A stretch of DNA of 64,000 bases from Cyathus striatus (lineage: Eukaryota > Basidiomycota > Agaricomycetes > Agaricales > Nidulariaceae), in contig JAOVFP010000002.1 of the NCBI GenBank assembly GCA_025738555.1, forward strand, positions 1,736,001-1,800,000. The letters are read 5' to 3'. How positions within the stretch are numbered: the first letter of the stretch is position 1; the number at the start of each line of letters is the position of its first letter. Of this stretch, positions 61,951-64,000 are shown in pieces. The position numbers and the translations under genes were made by a program. The notes below the pieces were generated by a model that did not search any database, was not told where the DNA came from, and saw nothing but the letters and a program-made list of their open reading frames with translations.

Positions 61951-61957
61951 TATATAA
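61951..61957 (+). promoter_or_regulatory. TATA box of the aminotransferase gene
   Basis: TATATAA lies 134 bases before the start codon at 62091, followed by a pyrimidine-rich leader. There is no other equally good box nearby. Confidence 0.5.
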
Positions 61958-62017
61958 TGGCCTAACTCAGGGTCTCCTACCAGGTTTCATTCAAGTACGT
62001 TCATTTCAACCTGGACA

Positions 62018-62104
62018 ATGGCTCCATCAGCTCCTTCTTTCCTCCTCCCTCCTCACCTCGCAACATCTCTATCTCAATACTACTCTGAACATGTCCACGC
62101 TTAA
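62018..62104 (+). promoter_or_regulatory. Upstream ORF overlapping the aminotransferase start
   Basis: An ATG at 62018 in good context (GACAATGG) opens 28 codons that end with TAA at 62102-62104, past the main ATG at 62091 and in another frame. Ribosomes starting here would bypass the main start, so the leader may limit translation, or transcripts may start further down. Confidence 0.4.
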
Positions 62105-64000
62105 AACCGCCGATGGCAGTTCCCTATACGACTTTGGTATCAAACACACTACACATGGGCTGGGGAGGCTCACGTCTGGAATTATGGTGAAAGGACAAGG
62201 CTCGTATGTGTGGTACGATGATGGGAAGAAGATGTTGGATTTTACATCTGGGATTGGGGCTACGAATTTGGGTGAGTGTTCGGTTTAGGGTGGTATGTGA
62301 GCCTGTGAGGAGAGGCAGGACAGGGCTGTAAAGACATCGATGACGTTGTTTTTGGGTCTGGAGTAGACTTATTTATATCACCCACCCCCACTCTTCTTTT
62401 CGTTCTGTTCGGACATAATCTAACTAACAAATTATTTGCTTTCAGGACATGTCCATCCGAAAGTGAGCAAAGCAGCCGCTGAGCAGTGTATGAACATTGT
62501 TCATGCTCAAGTACGTCTATCCTTCCTTTTCTCTTAACTACTTCTCTTCCTCCTCCTGACGCCCATTTCAGTGCTCAATAGCCCTACATGAACCATATGC
62601 CAGGCTCATCGAGCGCCTGATACCTATCATGCCTCACCCCTCGCTCGACTCGTTCTTCTTCTGGAACTCTGGGTCGGAGGCGGTCGAGGCGGCCATTAAG
62701 TTGGTCAGGATGGCTACGGGGAAGCAGAATATTATTTGTATGCAGGGTGAGTTGTGTTTTGATTTTGATTTTGATTTTGTGGGGGACAGGGGGTGGAGAG
62801 AGGTGGCCGTGGAGGGTACTAGACATGTATTGTCATGTACAGTTGCTGGTTTGCGTTGTACATGGCTACCTAGTGGTCGTCTGACAAATGCGAAAGCCCA
62901 CCTTCTGTGCTATACGCGTCTTCATGCATTTTATCCAGTTCTCATCTGGTTTCGCTGTGTTGGAGGTCCCTTAGGAAACCTTTCCCATAATCTTCTCCCT
63001 ACTCTTCGCATCATAACGCTAACCGGACACATAGGTGCATACCACGGACGCACATACGGTGCAATGGCAGTAACCAAATCCAGAACAGTCTATGCAGGAG
63101 GATTTCACCCGATCATGGTACCCCTTCTTTCCTACCCCTCTTTTCCCTACTAACACCCCCTCCTCGTAGCCGGGCGGATACACAATCCCTTACCCCTACT
63201 TCCATCAGTTCTCTACCCCACCCACCACCTCCCCGGAAGAACTAACCAAAAAATGCCTATACGAGCTCGACGTGCTCCTCTCACAACAGACCTCCCCCAA
63301 AGACACCGCAGCCATCATTGTCGAGCCGGTGCTCGGCGAGGGTGGGTACGTTCCTGCTCCGGTAGAGTTTATGAGGGGATTGAGAGAGGTGTGCGATAAG
63401 CATGAGATGTTGTTGATTGTTGATGAGGTGCAGAGTGGGTTTGGGAGGGCTGGAGGTGGACGGGGTGAGTGGTGGGCTATCCAGGAGAGTGGTGTGAGGC
63501 CGGATGTGTTTATCATGGCTAAGGTTTCTCTGGTTCATTTTGGCATTGTGATACGGTTTGTTGATGTTGTACGTGTAGGGATTGGGGAACGGGTTCCCGA
63601 TTAGTGGTGTGGTTAGCAGGAGGGAGTTGACGGATAAACTTGTTCCTGGGTCTATGGTTCGTCTTTCCTCCCCTCTCCTCTTCTGTCCCTTACTTATATA
63701 AAATTGGTATAGGGAGGCACGTACGCAGGAAATGCAGTTTCGTGTGCTGCAGCTACCGCTGTTGTAGATGCGTTCCATGAGGAGAAAATCCTGGAGAACG
63801 TTCAAGCTCGGTTTGTTCTCCCTCCCCTATCCTTCCCTCTCTCTCTCTCTCATAAGTTACAGATCGAAAGACCTCATCACAGGTCTCAAATCCCTACAAT
63901 CCGACCCCACCCTTTCTCCCCATATACTAGACGTACGAGGCAAAGGACTAATGATCGGAGTCGAATTTGCTTCTCCCTCAGGCCCATTCTCCACCGTGCA
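62091..64000 (+). CDS. Class III PLP-dependent aminotransferase (partial)
   Basis: Transfers an amino group from an omega- or alpha-amino donor to a keto acid using pyridoxal phosphate. 4-Aminobutyrate or ornithine-type substrates are likely but not determined. Exons 62091-62271, 62446-62510, 62572-62746, 63035-63117, 63170-63523, 63579-63656, 63713-63810 and 63863-64000 give 390 codons in frame before the window ends. Seen are GIGATNLGH, the phosphate-binding NSGSEA (about 114-119), AYHGRTYGAM, EPVLGEGG, the cofactor Asp253 in DEVQSGFGRAG, the Schiff-base Lys286 in MAKGLGNGFP, and GGTYAGN. The family is usually about 430-470 residues, so only the C-terminal tail is missing. ATG 62091 begins a frame matching the family start. 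Introns of 174 and 288 bp are longer than the usual 50-60. Confidence 0.92.

Overview
The window is genomic DNA of a filamentous basidiomycete, most likely Agaricomycotina. The reasons are genes cut by many 47-60 bp GT-AG introns, a KDZ-class transposase with CxC5/CxC6 cysteine clusters, a chromodomain Ty3/gypsy element, and an Argonaute gene with two dozen exons. I do not name a species. It has two very different halves.

Positions 1 to about 43000 are AT-rich, visibly poor in CpG, and almost entirely mobile or repetitive DNA. From left to right: a TA-flanked MITE (399-1405); a MITE packed with a 19-bp minisatellite (3356-4734); a 3.1-kb element with long inverted arms (about 5421-8505); strand-asymmetric C/T- and G-rich tracts (8506-10140); and a nested 10.8-kb KDZ-type transposon (11248-22078) bounded by the 9-bp direct repeat GATAAATAA. 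That transposon carries subterminal palindrome arrays at both ends, an acidic accessory gene (about 15000-18474) and a broken KDZ transposase gene (18687-21537). Three younger elements are inserted inside it: a hAT-like MITE, a MITE of its own terminal type, and a 609-bp solo LTR. Next come a 5'-truncated gypsy pol (25629-28916) with eight in-frame stops and its split 3' LTR, then a giant foldback (31124-38745) whose two arms carry the same three satellites in mirror order. Further inverted-repeat elements and solo LTRs follow to about 42400.

Positions 43000-51480 are a transition zone of decayed repeats and a minus-strand solo LTR, with no gene I can support. From 51481 to the end the DNA is CpG-normal and holds four apparently intact plus-strand genes: Argonaute (51481-55439, 894 aa, DEDH catalytic residues present), an NB-ARC/TPR STAND protein (56621-59707), a DUF302-like protein (60747-61299) and a class III aminotransferase cut by the window end (62091-64000). 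A 558-bp hairpin-forming MITE with a 9-bp target duplication lies between Argonaute and the NB-ARC/TPR gene.

The transposon-dense half shows C-to-T/G-to-A stop codons (CGA to TGA, TGG to TAG or TGA), as expected from cytosine methylation and deamination. The neighbouring Argonaute is the core enzyme of RNA silencing. That adjacency is suggestive but is only an inference. The most novel content is the KDZ element: its full boundaries, its subterminal palindrome arrays, and the minisatellite MITEs that share its terminal type.
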